Positions 36,452-47,343 of a DNA stretch of 64,000 bases are shown here, piece after piece. The DNA is from Chlamydomonas reinhardtii. Taxonomy: Eukaryota; Chlorophyta; Chlorophyceae; Chlamydomonadales; Chlamydomonadaceae. Positions within the stretch are counted from its first letter, which is position 1. Each line of letters begins with the position of its first letter. Location: contig NC_057009.1 of the NCBI RefSeq assembly GCF_000002595.2, forward strand, positions 7,341,335 through 7,405,334. The letters run 5' to 3'. Both the position numbers and the translations under genes were made by a program. The notes beneath the pieces are model-generated. The model was not told the DNA's origin and did not search any database. It was given only the letters and a program-made list of their open reading frames with translations.

Positions 36452-37780
36452 CCGGACTGTGCTAGCGCCCCAGATCTTAAGAGACGAGTGACATTAAAAA
36501 TGCAATGAGCGTGTGTTTGTGATGACTAGTGTACATCAACTTACAACTGAATGACATCAAAACACTCCAGAGCGTGCGTGCGTGTGAATGTATCTCATGT
36601 GGCTTTGGTGCGCGGGCCTCTCGCATTGTTGAAAAGATTTACGTAGGTCTAGATAGGCGGCTGCAGGACAGCAGGGATTTCATTAGGGACCAGGTTAGCT
36701 TGGGCAGTCAAGGCATCAATTTCGATTGCGTAATACGGTAGAGTTAGATGTAGTGTACGTGCACAGAATCATCAGGAAGCCAGGGCAGGGTTCGGACCTG
36801 AGTATGGGTATGGAAAGCCTGACCAAGTAGCAAGACCTGTCAACTTGGTCGCGGTTGTTTGCGTACAGGCGTGATTGTCGCTTCCCCTGTGGCTACATTG
36901 CCTCCACCCGCGTGGTGGCATGTGCTCGGAATGCTGTTATAGCACTTGGGCTGGTGTGGCTAGTGTACAGGCTGGGTCGAGTCGGAGCCCTAGGCAAGAG
37001 GCCTGGACAGGTTGCAGGCAGGGCAGGTGGCGACACGGGAGTAGTCAGAGTGTGTGCACGCGTGTCAGGCGCTGCCGGAAATGCAGGATAGATACAGGAG
37101 TTAGGCTGATCATGATAATGTTCGTACGATGCCGGTGGTAAGAGGCGTGTCATTGTAACATCGGGATTGCTAGTGTCCGTGCGATGGGGCATGGGACGAG
37201 TAGGACTGGGAGGCTAGGAGCAGGTGTCGTGGAAGGTGCAGGTAGGACGTGGGTGCCATGTGGAATCCGCCAGAGAGCAGGAAGGTGAACTGTGATGTCG
37301 CCAGGAATTTTGCCCCTGGATTTTACAATGACGCGGGGGTGCCGTACGGTGCCCCCGAAGTCGAACATGCGAGTTGATTTCGGCACGCATGTCGCGCACA
37401 GGAGGCCGTTGCGCGAATATGTTTGTGACAGCGCAAGGACATGCCTTGCGCGTCGTTGCCTCGTAAATTGCACCCGCAGTGCTCTGGCATCAAGCACGCA
37501 CGCGGCCTGTGTAAACCCCATTCATGCGTACCCCTACTGCTGCACCCCTCCTGTGGGGAAGCGAACATAGCGCTGCTGGGTCCCTCACAAGCCTCGAGCT
37601 CTATGGGCCGATGCCGCCACTGTCCTCCGCACATGCTGCTGTCCAAATCACACAAAATCAGTACACCTCACGCCTCGCATTGGCGTCAGCGTCTAGACAC
37701 GATCTGTCCAGATGTGCTACCGCCAGGCACGCCCTGTCCACCTGCAGCCGTGCCCGCCCTCGACAGCTGCTCCCATCCGC
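36452..37780. other. Convergent 3' flanks
   Basis: This stretch holds the 3' UTRs of the preceding plus-strand gene and of TUG1 (-). A TTACA (TGTAA on the minus strand) at 37323 would give TUG1 a 3' UTR of about 455 bases. No additional gene is supported. Confidence 0.55.
37323..37327 (-). terminator. TGTAA poly(A) signal candidate, TUG1
   Basis: The minus-strand TGTAA is the first I found downstream of the gamma-tubulin stop codon at 37781. Confidence 0.5.
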
Positions 37781-40700
37781 TCACGACGCCATCATCTGCC
37801 GCTGGATCTGCAGGTGGCACGCGGGGGCGAGGGAAACACAGGGTGGCTCAGTAGGATGTCAAAAGCACGCCCACATGCAAAGTCCCCCAAGCGACCTCGG
37901 ATCGCATGCCTAGTACCCATTGGAAGCAGCTCGGTAGCCCTCGGCCACACAACCCCGGATGAGCTACACCCGACGGCTGAAGCCCCCACTCACGTAGTCG
38001 GCGCTCTCGCAGGCGGCGTACTCGTTGGCCAGGTCCTGCACCACCTCCTTGGCGTCTGCAAACTCCTCCAGCAGCGCAGTGCCGCCGCCCGCCGCGTCCG
38101 CGAAGCGCGGCACGTCGCGGTACGCCTGCCGAGGGACGGTAGGGCGGGATTAAGACGCGGGACCGTATACCGTACACGCGCGGCAACACGCGCCGTACTT
38201 GGATTGACTTTGTACTGCGGCCACCGTACTGCGGGCGCGCCAAGGCGCGCATCCCAACGCTAGCAGGCACGTACTTCGACCCCAGCGCCTATGCGTAGGC
38301 CAAGCTCCCCGGACACGCACACTACACTTATGCGGCGGGCGCCTCCTGCACCCCACCTCCCAGCACGTCCCACCCCGCCCGCCCCCCGGCACGCCTCACC
38401 TGCATGAACGCCTGGCGCTCCTGCTTGGGGCCCATCAGCTTCTCGTAGTCGCGCAGCACCTTGTTGAACAGGTGGCGGACGGAGGTGTGGTTGGCCAACA
38501 TGAGGCCGCTCACGCGGTGCGCCGTCTGCACGTAGGGGCTCTTCTTGGACAGAGCCACCTGCGGGCGGCAAGAGCCGCGACGGCGGCGTAAGCGGGCACG
38601 GCGAGTCAAGCAAAAGGAGCGGGAAGCCTTACAGGCGAACCCTGAAGACGCCAGGCTTGGGACACTGGACAGGGCTTGCAAGACGCTGCCTATGACTGTG
38701 CGCGCACCTGGATGCTGGCTGGCCCCCACTCGATGAAGTTGGCCTGCTTGCGCTCGCGGATGCGCTGCAGGCTCTTGTGCACCTGGCTGGGGTCCACCTC
38801 GCCCTGGATAATGTTCAGGATGGAGATGTACTTGGCGTTGGCGATGTCGCGCGACTTGGTGTGCGTCGACACCTGTAAAGCCAATCAACACACGGGCAGG
38901 GGTAATGTGTCATGGAGCTCTTGCCTGGCTCTTTAAGGCGTTGCAAGCATCAACTGCAGCGTGGCATCTCAGCACGTGGACTATTGCGGCTGTTGGAATC
39001 CCGTCTGGGATGAAGGAAGCTGCGTGTGGGCCGCTGCGCTTGGGCCCGTACCCCCTAGCGCGCACCATGATGTTCTTGGGCTGCAGCAGGCGGCGCATGA
39101 CGTCCAGCACCGTGGTCTTGCGGATGTTGGACGTCACCTGCCCCGCCGCGTTCTCCGCCGTCAGCGGCGTGTAGCCGGTCATGAGGAAGTGGCAGCGGGG
39201 TGTGGGGATGAGCGAGGCCACCAGGCCCACCAGGTCGTTGTTCATGTAGCCTGCGGGGGACACGGAGTCATAAAAGCGGAGTCGTAACAGCGATGAACAA
39301 GACAAAGAGCGCGCGATGCCAGCTATGCAGCAGTGCGTACTTGCCTCCATGCACTTGACAACTGTTGCGCCCTTTGCCCCGCCGCTCGCACGCTCCGTGC
39401 TCCCTCCCGCGTCCATCGCTCTCCCATGCTGTCCCTTCCCCACCCCCCGTCCCTTCACCCATTACAGCCCCCCTCCAGCCCGCCTGCTCACAGTCCGGCG
39501 CATCTACATTGGGTTCTCGCACACACACACACACACACACACCCTTCCAGCCCGCCTGCTCAGTGCTCACCCGGGTACCGCAGCGTGGTTGTGGACGCCG
39601 CCATTACCGTGGCGATGAGGCTGTTGATCTGCTGCACGTCCGGCTTGTGCAGGTGCAGCCGCTCCACCGCGATCTTGTCCAGCGCTGTGTTGTCCAGCAC
39701 CACCACCGCGTCCGCGTGCAGCGTCAGGCGCTTGAGCGTCAGCAGCGAGTTGTAGGGCTGCACCACCACGTCACTGGATTCGGACTGGTTGGGGAACACA
39801 CTGCGATTATGGAGGGAAGGGAGGGTGGGAAGCAGGGAGGGCGGGCGTGGGCGCGGAGGCGTGGGTGTGCGATGGGACAGTGTTAAGGCAGGTTGGTGAA
39901 GTCCCGCGGGGTGCAGCTGATTCCCAGACCCCAGCAGATAGCAAACAGTCTGCAACGGCAGGGCAGGGCGTGGAGGCGTGGGTGCAGAGTGCGGGAGGAA
40001 GGGGTTGGCAGGTGGTGCAATCCGGACGGCACTGCCGTGTTCCACCCGTCCACCTGAAGCCCATGACACCCACAGCCTGCCCTACGAACCCGGCTGCTGC
40101 TCCCACAGCGCCACGCCCAAGTCTGTTCCCAGCCCCAGCCCTAGTTGTGCTGTCCTAACCCTGGGCCGCCGCGCCCCGCCGCGCCCCGCCCCACACCGCC
40201 CCGCTTTGTGCCACCCCACCGCACCTGTATGTCTGGATCAGCTTCTTGCTGTAGCGGTCGCTGATGAGCTCCAGCATGTAGGAGCCCATGCCGGAGCCGG
40301 TGCCGCCCGCAATGGAGTGGCACATGTTGAAGCCCTCCAGGCTGTCGCAGTACTCCGCCTCGCGGTCTAGAGGAGTGGGATGAGGTGTGGGGGAGGTGTG
40401 GAAGAGGTGTGAAGGAGGTGTGGAGTGGGTATGCAAGAGGTGGGTGCGAGGAGGCTGGTGTGGCGGGTGAAGCGCCAGGAGGATATATGCGTGCGCGCGT
40501 AGAACGGCACAAGTCAGCCTGACCTCGCGGCGGCCGCGGGATGCCGGGTGCTGAACTACTGACACGCCCGCCCGTGTCCATGTTTCCCGGACAAGCACCC
40601 AGCACTAGTTTGGACCCGTCCGTGTGTCATCTCCCTTACTCCCAAGCGCTGCTCGAGCCGCCTCCGCACAGCTGGTGTCCCCGTCCTACCGTGTCGACGT

Positions 40701-41618
40701 AAACCATTCGTGTCAACCCAACGAGCCCACAAGGCACCGTCACCAGCCCTGTGCTATCAACGCGGCACGCCATCACACTGCAGCCGGCCCCACTCTGTCC
40801 CTATGTGCACGTCGTTCCTCAAAGCAACTCCACTCGTCTCCGTCCAGAGCACTCACCGATCATGTCCAGCAACGTCTCCTGCACCGCCTCGCCCTGCGTA
40901 TAGCCGCTGGCCCAGTTGTTGCCCGCGCCGCCGCCCTCCTTGGAGATAAAGATATTCTCCGGGTTGAACAGGTTGCGCAGGTCGCTGGTCTGGATGCCAT
41001 TGATGACTCTGGGCAACGGATGGCAGGAAGGCAGCGTTCGGTCAGTCTTCAGCGCACGGCTCCTGCAACACCGGCTGCAGGGTGTGTCCGCGTCTCCCAG
41101 CTCTTTCTCCCGCTCTGCAGCAACTCTCTCGGCCGCAGCAATCATCTTCAGGTGCTGACCATTCCCCAACCCATATCCAATGCGGCCACTGGCTGAGGGG
41201 CGGCCAGTCAGCTGGCTCACCGTGGCTCTAGGTCTAGCAGGATGGCACGAGGGATGTATTGCTCGTCGTCCGCCTGGTAGAAGAAGACGTCTTTCCGGTC
41301 ACCACCCTGAGACAAGCATTACACCACTTAGTTGGCTGCAGTGTTGCCGGAGAGACGCAAAAGTCGGAAGATGGCGCCAATGCAGGGCTTTACCAGCGTT
41401 GCGAAGTCCTCCAGGCGCCCGTCCTTGGCTATACCATGCTCTTGACAAAGCTGCAGTTAGGAGGAGAGACAAAGCTGAGTTTGGGGGGCTCGCTGCTTTT
41501 GCCGGGCGCAAGCTGTTCCAAATGTTTGAAGCTCCATTTCTCGCACCTTGCGCCAGAATTCGCTGCCTACTTGGTTTCCACATTGCCCTACTTGTAGGTT
41601 GATGATTTCACGAGGCAT
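37781..41618 (-). CDS. TUG1: Gamma-tubulin
   Basis: Eleven exons, 5' to 3': 41618-41547, 41450-41394, 41306-41221, 41008-40857, 40366-40225, 39800-39571, 39250-39066, 38872-38708, 38558-38400, 38125-37994 and 37807-37781, giving 468 residues, the expected gamma-tubulin length. It nucleates microtubules in the gamma-tubulin complex at basal bodies. Diagnostic sequence: [18 protein letters not shown] at the N terminus, the tubulin GTP loop [11 protein letters not shown], gamma-specific [45 protein letters not shown] and [12 protein letters not shown], and the short tail IQRQMMAS. The start is fixed by the universally conserved N terminus. It is divergent with the DUF716 gene, with 359 bp between ATGs. 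Introns carry a (CA)n tract (39522-39542) and a dispersed repeat (39865-39917). Confidence 0.98.
39865..39917. repeat. Dispersed ~50-bp repeat, copy A
   Basis: GTGTGCGATGGGACAGTGT-(T/C)-AAGGCAGGTTGGTG is shared with 53609-53660 in the same orientation, with two mismatches over the first 43 bases. This copy lies in a TUG1 intron. Confidence 0.8.
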
Positions 41619-41977
41619 GGTGGGGCTATTAAGAGAAAACACAAGTAGACAGGCACGTTCAGTTGCTCTTGAGTCTCGTGATGTGCATTTACCCCTATGT
41701 AAATGCGAGCAAGACGACTCGCTCGACACGGTACCCAAACGCGAGAATTTAGTCTAAATCCAAGCTAGCGGCAATCGTCGCGACCCATCCTTCACCCAGG
41801 CAGGGTCGCTTTGCTAGCCGAGCAGCGTCACTTACAACTACGTACCACCCATTATTATTAAATCCCCTTGACTTGCCAGCAGCAGGCCTTTGCCCAAAAC
41901 TTAAATCGACCGATTCTCACTGGTGCCAAGCCGCCGCGCTCAAAACAGTGCGCTCAAACGCGCTGAGCTTAGTGACT
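41619..41977. promoter_or_regulatory. Bidirectional promoter region TUG1/DUF716
   Basis: Only 359 bp separate the two divergent start codons. GCGCTCAAA occurs twice, near 41936 and 41950, close to the DUF716 start. No other motif was recognised. Confidence 0.55.
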
Positions 41978-44759
41978 ATGACAGACCACACGGACGAGGG
42001 AATGGGTGGCAGCGGGATGTCCCCCGCGCCATCCGGAGGCAGTATGGCTGGTGGGATGGCTATGGGCGGAATGATGGACTGCAACGGTGGCAGCATTCCT
42101 GACCGCCAAGGGAACTTCCAGGGGCACGCGTTCCCCGGCACGATTTTCATCATTTGGGGGCTCCACGTAAGTTCAGCAGCATTGGCGCGCTGCATATTAT
42201 TCGTGTTCGGCGTTGAGTCATGCCTGTTTGTGTGTGCAGTGGTTTATCTCTGCAAGCTGGCGCTACCTATGCTCAACACGTACCGGACGCGCCTACCGGT
42301 CCCGGACCTTTGAGGGGTTGCTGCCCATGATTCCACAGCTCAACGGCTTCAACCGGTGCGTAGGGATGCTACTACCCAGTAGAGCATCGGTGCTCTGTCT
42401 GGCGTTCAGCGCGCACTTGGGTCACGGGGACTTAGGTCCAGCTGTCAGCTTACGGCCGGATTACGACACCGCAACACGGTTGGCGGATCTGGCGGGAAAC
42501 CCTCGCGGACAGGCCTTTCGACCGGGACGCCACGTAGCGCATGTACTCTTAGTTCAAAGAGCTTGGAACAGTGTCGTTGACGGCCATGTCTGCTGTTGCT
42601 CTTGCGCAGGTATCCAGTGGAGCCGGTGCTCAAGGCGATTGGCGGCCTGCTGCTGTTCATCCTGCAGATCACATACGGCAGCTACAAGTGGGTGACTGGG
42701 TGGTGAGGGAGTTTAGGATAGCCGGTGGCCCGGGTCCAAGCCAGGGTCGCGCATTTCGTTGGGGAAACGGGTGAAGAGACCTGGCGGGTAGACGGACAGA
42801 TGGTGTCTTGAAATCCGTCATTGCTGCGTTGCCTAGTCACCCTGCACCGCGAGGGCATGCGCCCGATGCACCACCACTCCTCTGGACGCCACCTCCGGGC
42901 CGCCTGCTGCTTTCCAGGTTCCTGTACTGCCCGGACGGCGCCCGCCAGGGCCGCATCGTCACGCAGCACCTCAACTCGTGGTCACACGCCAGCATGAACC
43001 TGGGCTTCAGCCTGTCGGGTGGGTGAACGGGGGTGAAGGCGCGGGGGAAAGGTGAGGCGGGTGGGCGGACCTTGGACGTCATGGGCCGCGTTAGGGCGAC
43101 CCACGCCGCGTTGCGGCCCTGTCCACGGCATAGGCATGTTCCCATGTAGGGCTGTGACTTCGGATTGGTGTGGCGGTTGCGGTGGCGGTCTCTGGACGTG
43201 TGGGTGTTGTGCTTTGCTGCTGACGCCGTGCTGCCCTTGTCCACATACACACACGCGTGCGCGCACAGGTATTGTGGAGCTGATAGGGCTGCACATCAAG
43301 CTGCCGGAGGGCACCCACCAGGTCGGGCAGGACTTCAGGATGGACGGTGGAGTGACGGGGAGCAGCCGTGCGGTGCACAAACCCAGCATGGCCGGGGAGG
43401 CGCGCAGAGGCATGCGGGTTCGCCTCTTTATGCATTCAAAGCCACCGCTCGCTGGCTCCCGCCCCGCCCCATTCCGCTTGCCTCGATCCCACCCGCGCCT
43501 CGACGCACGCAGGTGATCCTGTCTGGCGCCTTCTTCATTGAGGCCATGCTGTTCAGCCTGCACGAGAAGAACGGCCACCTGGACCAGACCGACCACTGGC
43601 TGCTGGCGCAGTGCTGCTGGGCCGGCGCCATTTTTTCCGCGCTGGAGGCGGCCTGGCCCGAGGCCTTCCTGCTCACCGCCGGCCGCGCCGGGTCCATGCT
43701 GCTGCAGGGCGCCTGGTTCTGGCAGAGCGGCTTCGTGCTGTTCGGAGGTAGGCCTGGGAGTTTGGGGTTAGGTTGGTGTGGGAGTGGGTTGGAATTATGC
43801 GCCGGGTGGCATGATATTGGTGGAGGTTGCGGACAACCGAAAGGGTGCAAGCAGGGTGCGCTTGCGCTGTGCTGCAGCTGGTCTGGCCACGGCTCTACGG
43901 CCCGTCCTGCTGGCTGCGGTTCCTCCCCGCCGCCTTCTGGGCTCCAAGCGCCCCCCCTGAGTTCGCTTGAATGGCTACCCGCCTTCGGTTTACTTTGGGC
44001 TGGTAACTACAACCTCCCCCCCCTGAGTACCATCCCATGGATGGCTACCCCCCTGAGTACCATCTTGCTCGCCCCTGCGTCGCCTCCAAATGCCGCTCCG
44101 CCAATTCCCACCCTGCAGGCAGCCTGGTTTGGAACGACCTGTTCATGGGACGGGAGGACGAGGCGCCGGCAATGTTCATGCCGCTTGTGTTCGCCTACCA
44201 CATGCTGGTGCTGCAGGCGCTGATGCTGCTAGGTGCGGCGGGTGGCGTGTGGCTGTGTGGGAGGCGGGATCGAGGCGGGTCGGGGAAGGAGGGCTGAAGA
44301 TGGAAGGGCGGGTTGCAGGAACGAGCGGCATAGCTGGGGAGGGAGGGAGCGGAGGGAGAGCGTACAGGTGTGAGCAGAGGTGGTGGTGATTAGGTAAGGT
44401 GTATGGTATTGCTGCGACGTCGAGTAGGGCGGGATGGAGAGCAGGAGGGGGCTTGAGGTGCCTGATGCGGAGAACATCAGCGGCAAGCCGCAGATTGGGC
44501 ACCGTCTCCCGACCCCATCCTAATTTTGCCTGCACCAACCATTTTGCCTCCCCTTCATTTGCGCCCTGCAGTGTACATGGTGGTGGAGCTGGTGTATCGG
44601 CGCCAGTACCCGGGAACGCACAACGCCGTGCAGGAGCCCGAGCACGCGCCCAGCAATGGCGGGTACGAGACGTCGCGCCTGCTGACGGACGAAGACGAGG
44701 CGCATGGCCTCAAGTCCATCCCGCTAGGCAACCTGCGGCACGAGGTCCGGCGGGTGTAA
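41978..44759 (+). CDS. TMEM45/DUF716 family multispan membrane protein
   Basis: Eight exons: 41978-42166, 42240-42355, 42610-42687, 42918-43018, 43269-43321, 43513-43747, 44119-44232 and 44572-44759, giving 357 residues. The family has about seven membrane helices and no firm biochemical role. In plants some members respond to viral infection, and in animals TMEM45 proteins are membrane trafficking/transport-linked. Seen here: a Met/Gly-rich N terminus (SMAGGMAMGGMMDC), then FQGHAFPGTIFIIWGLHW, which is the family's opening helix, then hydrophobic helices with conserved polar residues (NSWSHASMNLGF, FFIEAMLFSLHEKN, HLDQTDHWLL, QGAWFWQSGFVLF, FAYHMLVLQALML). The soluble tail contains ETSRLLTDEDE, which resembles an acidic dileucine sorting signal. 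The Met/Gly-rich N terminus could bind metal, but that is speculation. Confidence 0.82.
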
Positions 44760-45131
44760 GGAGGGGGAGGTTAGCTTATGTAGGACTTGGTTTGGATGTG
44801 GCTGTGGTTGGGAGCAGGTTGCAGCCAGCTGTCATGCGCGGAGGTGGTGTGCGCAGTTGGGGACAGGAGGGCTCCAGTGCAACACCTGTGCCGCGACGAA
44901 TGCAAGATTGCCTATTACAAATTTGTTTTGGTGCATGCATTATTATTTGTTTCCGTGCGTGGAGCGAGCGGGTATTGCGGAGCGGCTGCTTCTGCCGATG
45001 CACTAAATTTTCGCGGGTGTTGACGTGTGCCATTGTTTGGGGCTATATTACAGTGTTTACGGTCAACAACTAGTGCGCATACGCTGTCTCTAGAATTGTT
45101 GCTTGTAGAACCTGCTGGTCAAGTCAGGAAG
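44760..45131. other. Short intergenic, DUF716 3' UTR and SUFA1 promoter
   Basis: The two plus-strand genes are 372 bp apart. TGTAA overlaps the DUF716 stop (44755), which seems too early to serve as the end. Another TGTAA at 45325 lies inside intron 1 of the next gene. Confidence 0.5.
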
Positions 45132-46408
45132 ATGTTGGTCCACCGGCAGTGCACGCCAGTGCGGGTCCAGCCGCCGAAGCACCTGGCACGGCGAGCTGTG
45201 CTGCTCCCTGCACGTCGTGGTGTCGCGGTGGCGCGTGCAGAAGCTGCTCCAGGTTCGTTTTCACATAGATGCGAGTTGGTGGGAGGTTTCGTGCAACGCG
45301 CTGGAAAAGGATCGAATTTTGACCTGTAAATAAAACGGGGAAGGCCTGAGTGCCTGGCGAGGCGGCACTTCGGCTTGCGGAAAGGGTTCCGCTGTTTCCA
45401 GCCGAGTTTGCCTGCCTTGACAAGCGATATTGGTGTATCCTATGAGAGTGCTTGCAGTTGCGGGATGATTGTGGGGTACGCACACTGACTGCCACGGCTT
45501 CGCCACCCTGAAAACCTCCCCACGCAGGGCTAGTGGCGACGGAGGCGCCCCCGCACGCCATCACGCTGACGCCAGAGGCCCTCGTGCAGCTGCGCAAGCT
45601 GCGCGCAGACTTTAAGGAACAGAGCGAGGCCATGCTGCTGCGCGTGGGCGTGAAGCAAGGCAAGTGCCTGGTAAAGGCTGATAGGTTGAAGCCTATGGGG
45701 GGCCACGTAAATGGGGGGCCGAAACGAACGCCGGTCCACAGCACAAAGCAACAGGTTCGCAGCACGTACACAGCGGCTTCATCTCATAGCGGTACAGGAC
45801 TGGTGCCTGACATGGCATAGTGCCTGCGTGCGCTCCTGCCCACGTGGCTCCTGCCCCTAGCTGTGTCTTATTGTGTGTATGAGTCTATGAGAGATGCCTC
45901 GTGGTGGTCTCTGCAGGCGGCTGCTCGGGTATGTCGTACGTGATGGACTTCGAGTCTCAGGACAAGGTGACGGACGACGACCACGGTGCGGCCGGGGCGA
46001 GGGCGAATCACAGGCGGGGGAGGGTGGCATGCGGGAGACATTGCGGAATTGCCGTTCCATCAGCCTAATTCGAGCGCCGCTGCAAGGACCTGACGGACGC
46101 GGCCACTGACCCGCGCCACCGCGCCCTCACTCTCAAAGTTTCCCACCCCGCCCACCCACGCTCCCTACCCACCGCTCCCTACCCGCCCTCCTCCCTACCC
46201 GCCCTCCTCCCTGCCCACCCCGCACCCGCACCCGCACGCAGTCATCTCGTACGATGACGGCTTCCGCCTGGTGGTGGACCCCAAGTCGCTGCTGTACCTG
46301 TTCGGCATGCAGCTGGGCTACTCCACGGCGCTCATCGGCGGCGGCTTCCAGTTCCAGAACCCCAACGCCACCGACTCGTGCGGCTGCGGCAAGTCCTTTG
46401 GCGTGTAG
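45132..46408 (+). CDS. SUFA1: Plastid SufA/IscA-type iron-sulfur assembly protein
   Basis: Four exons: 45132-45252, 45528-45659, 45917-45985 and 46242-46408, giving 162 residues. It is an A-type carrier/scaffold for Fe-S cluster assembly in the chloroplast SUF pathway. Residues 1 to about 45 are Arg/Ala-rich without acidic residues, a plastid transit peptide. The mature part has the complete A-type signature: [46 protein letters not shown] and the terminal CGCGKSF, supplying the three cluster-binding cysteines. It closely resembles land-plant CpIscA. Intron 2 appears to use a GC donor (AG|GCAAGT at 45660), since only this junction gives KQGGCSGM. Confidence 0.94.
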
Positions 46409-47079
46409 GGAAAGAAAGACGGTGCGGCGCGGGGCGGCGCAGCCGCGGCCAAGTGGAGTAAAGGATGTTGACAGGCGGGAGGTTGTGGGATAAGTACGGT
46501 ATGATTAAAGTGGTTGCATGGGTGTTGGAGGAGCGGTGGAGGAGCGGCGGCGCTGCCGGGTGCAGGGTTGTTTGTTGCTCATGGTGTGGCAGGTTGCGGC
46601 TGGTGCTGGTGGCAGCAGCCGTTCTGCAGCTGGCAGACGTAAGGCCCTTCGAAAGAGAGCGCCGACTTGTGGACGGAGGGGCGGTGCGTGGCAGGGGCTG
46701 TAGGCGTGTGTATGTTGGTGCGTGTGGAGCTGAGGGCAGTAGGTACTGCATGGGCGTGTAGGGCACCTGGTATGCGTTATAGCATGAACCGCGTGTGTAC
46801 CGGCCCGATGTGTCGTCGTATGCGGAGGCTGTAGTTTGCAGGTCGGACACATTCTTTGAGGTGCTGCAGTTGTTGAGCTGAGACACTGGCGTAGCACACG
46901 GATGGCTCATGGCTATAGAAGTGAATGACAGCAGGAACAAGATCATCAGGAACATACATATTAAGAGCGCACATGTGAATCGGCTACAGCACTCGAAGTA
47001 TCATAAATGGCGCCGCTGTGCGTGCAATGGAATTGACGTTTCGGGCTATCGCCGCCGCGTGCTATGCGCCGATGCAGCT

Positions 47080-47084
47080 TGTAA
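47080..47084 (+). terminator. TGTAA poly(A) signal candidate, SUFA1
   Basis: It lies about 670 bases after the SUFA1 stop, the first TGTAA I found in that direction. Confidence 0.4.
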
Positions 47085-47091
47085 TACAAAG

Positions 47092-47096
47092 TTACA
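47092..47096 (-). terminator. TGTAA poly(A) signal candidate, LIN1-like gene
   Basis: The minus-strand TGTAA is about 250 bases past the stop codon at 47344. Confidence 0.45.
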
Positions 47097-47343
47097 CAAG
47101 GTTGTGCGGGGTCGTTCTGCACGTATGCACGACGCATCCAGGCAACTGCTTTCCGTGCCCTGCAGTCCTGCATGCTCCTGTTGTGCTCAAGGTCGTGCTT
47201 ATCACAGCCGCGCCTGCCGGTACTCCGAACATTCCGGCTTCACAACCTCCACAGCAACGAAACCGCAGACATACATGAATGGCCACTTCGGCACAAAGCC
47301 AAGCCGCTGAACCACGCACGCACCTCGTTCAGCTACCACGCCC

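Larger units (their letters stand above)
46409..47343. other. Tail-to-tail 3' region SUFA1/LIN1-like
   Basis: This stretch holds the two converging 3' UTRs. TGTAA (+) at 47080 and TTACA (-) at 47092 are the candidate poly(A) motifs I could find for each gene, so the transcripts may overlap. No further gene was seen. Confidence 0.5.

Noticed and set aside
44755-44759. TGTAA overlapping the DUF716 stop codon as its poly(A) signal
   Set aside because: It would leave almost no 3' UTR, unlike the other genes here. Probably a coincidence of GTG-TAA.
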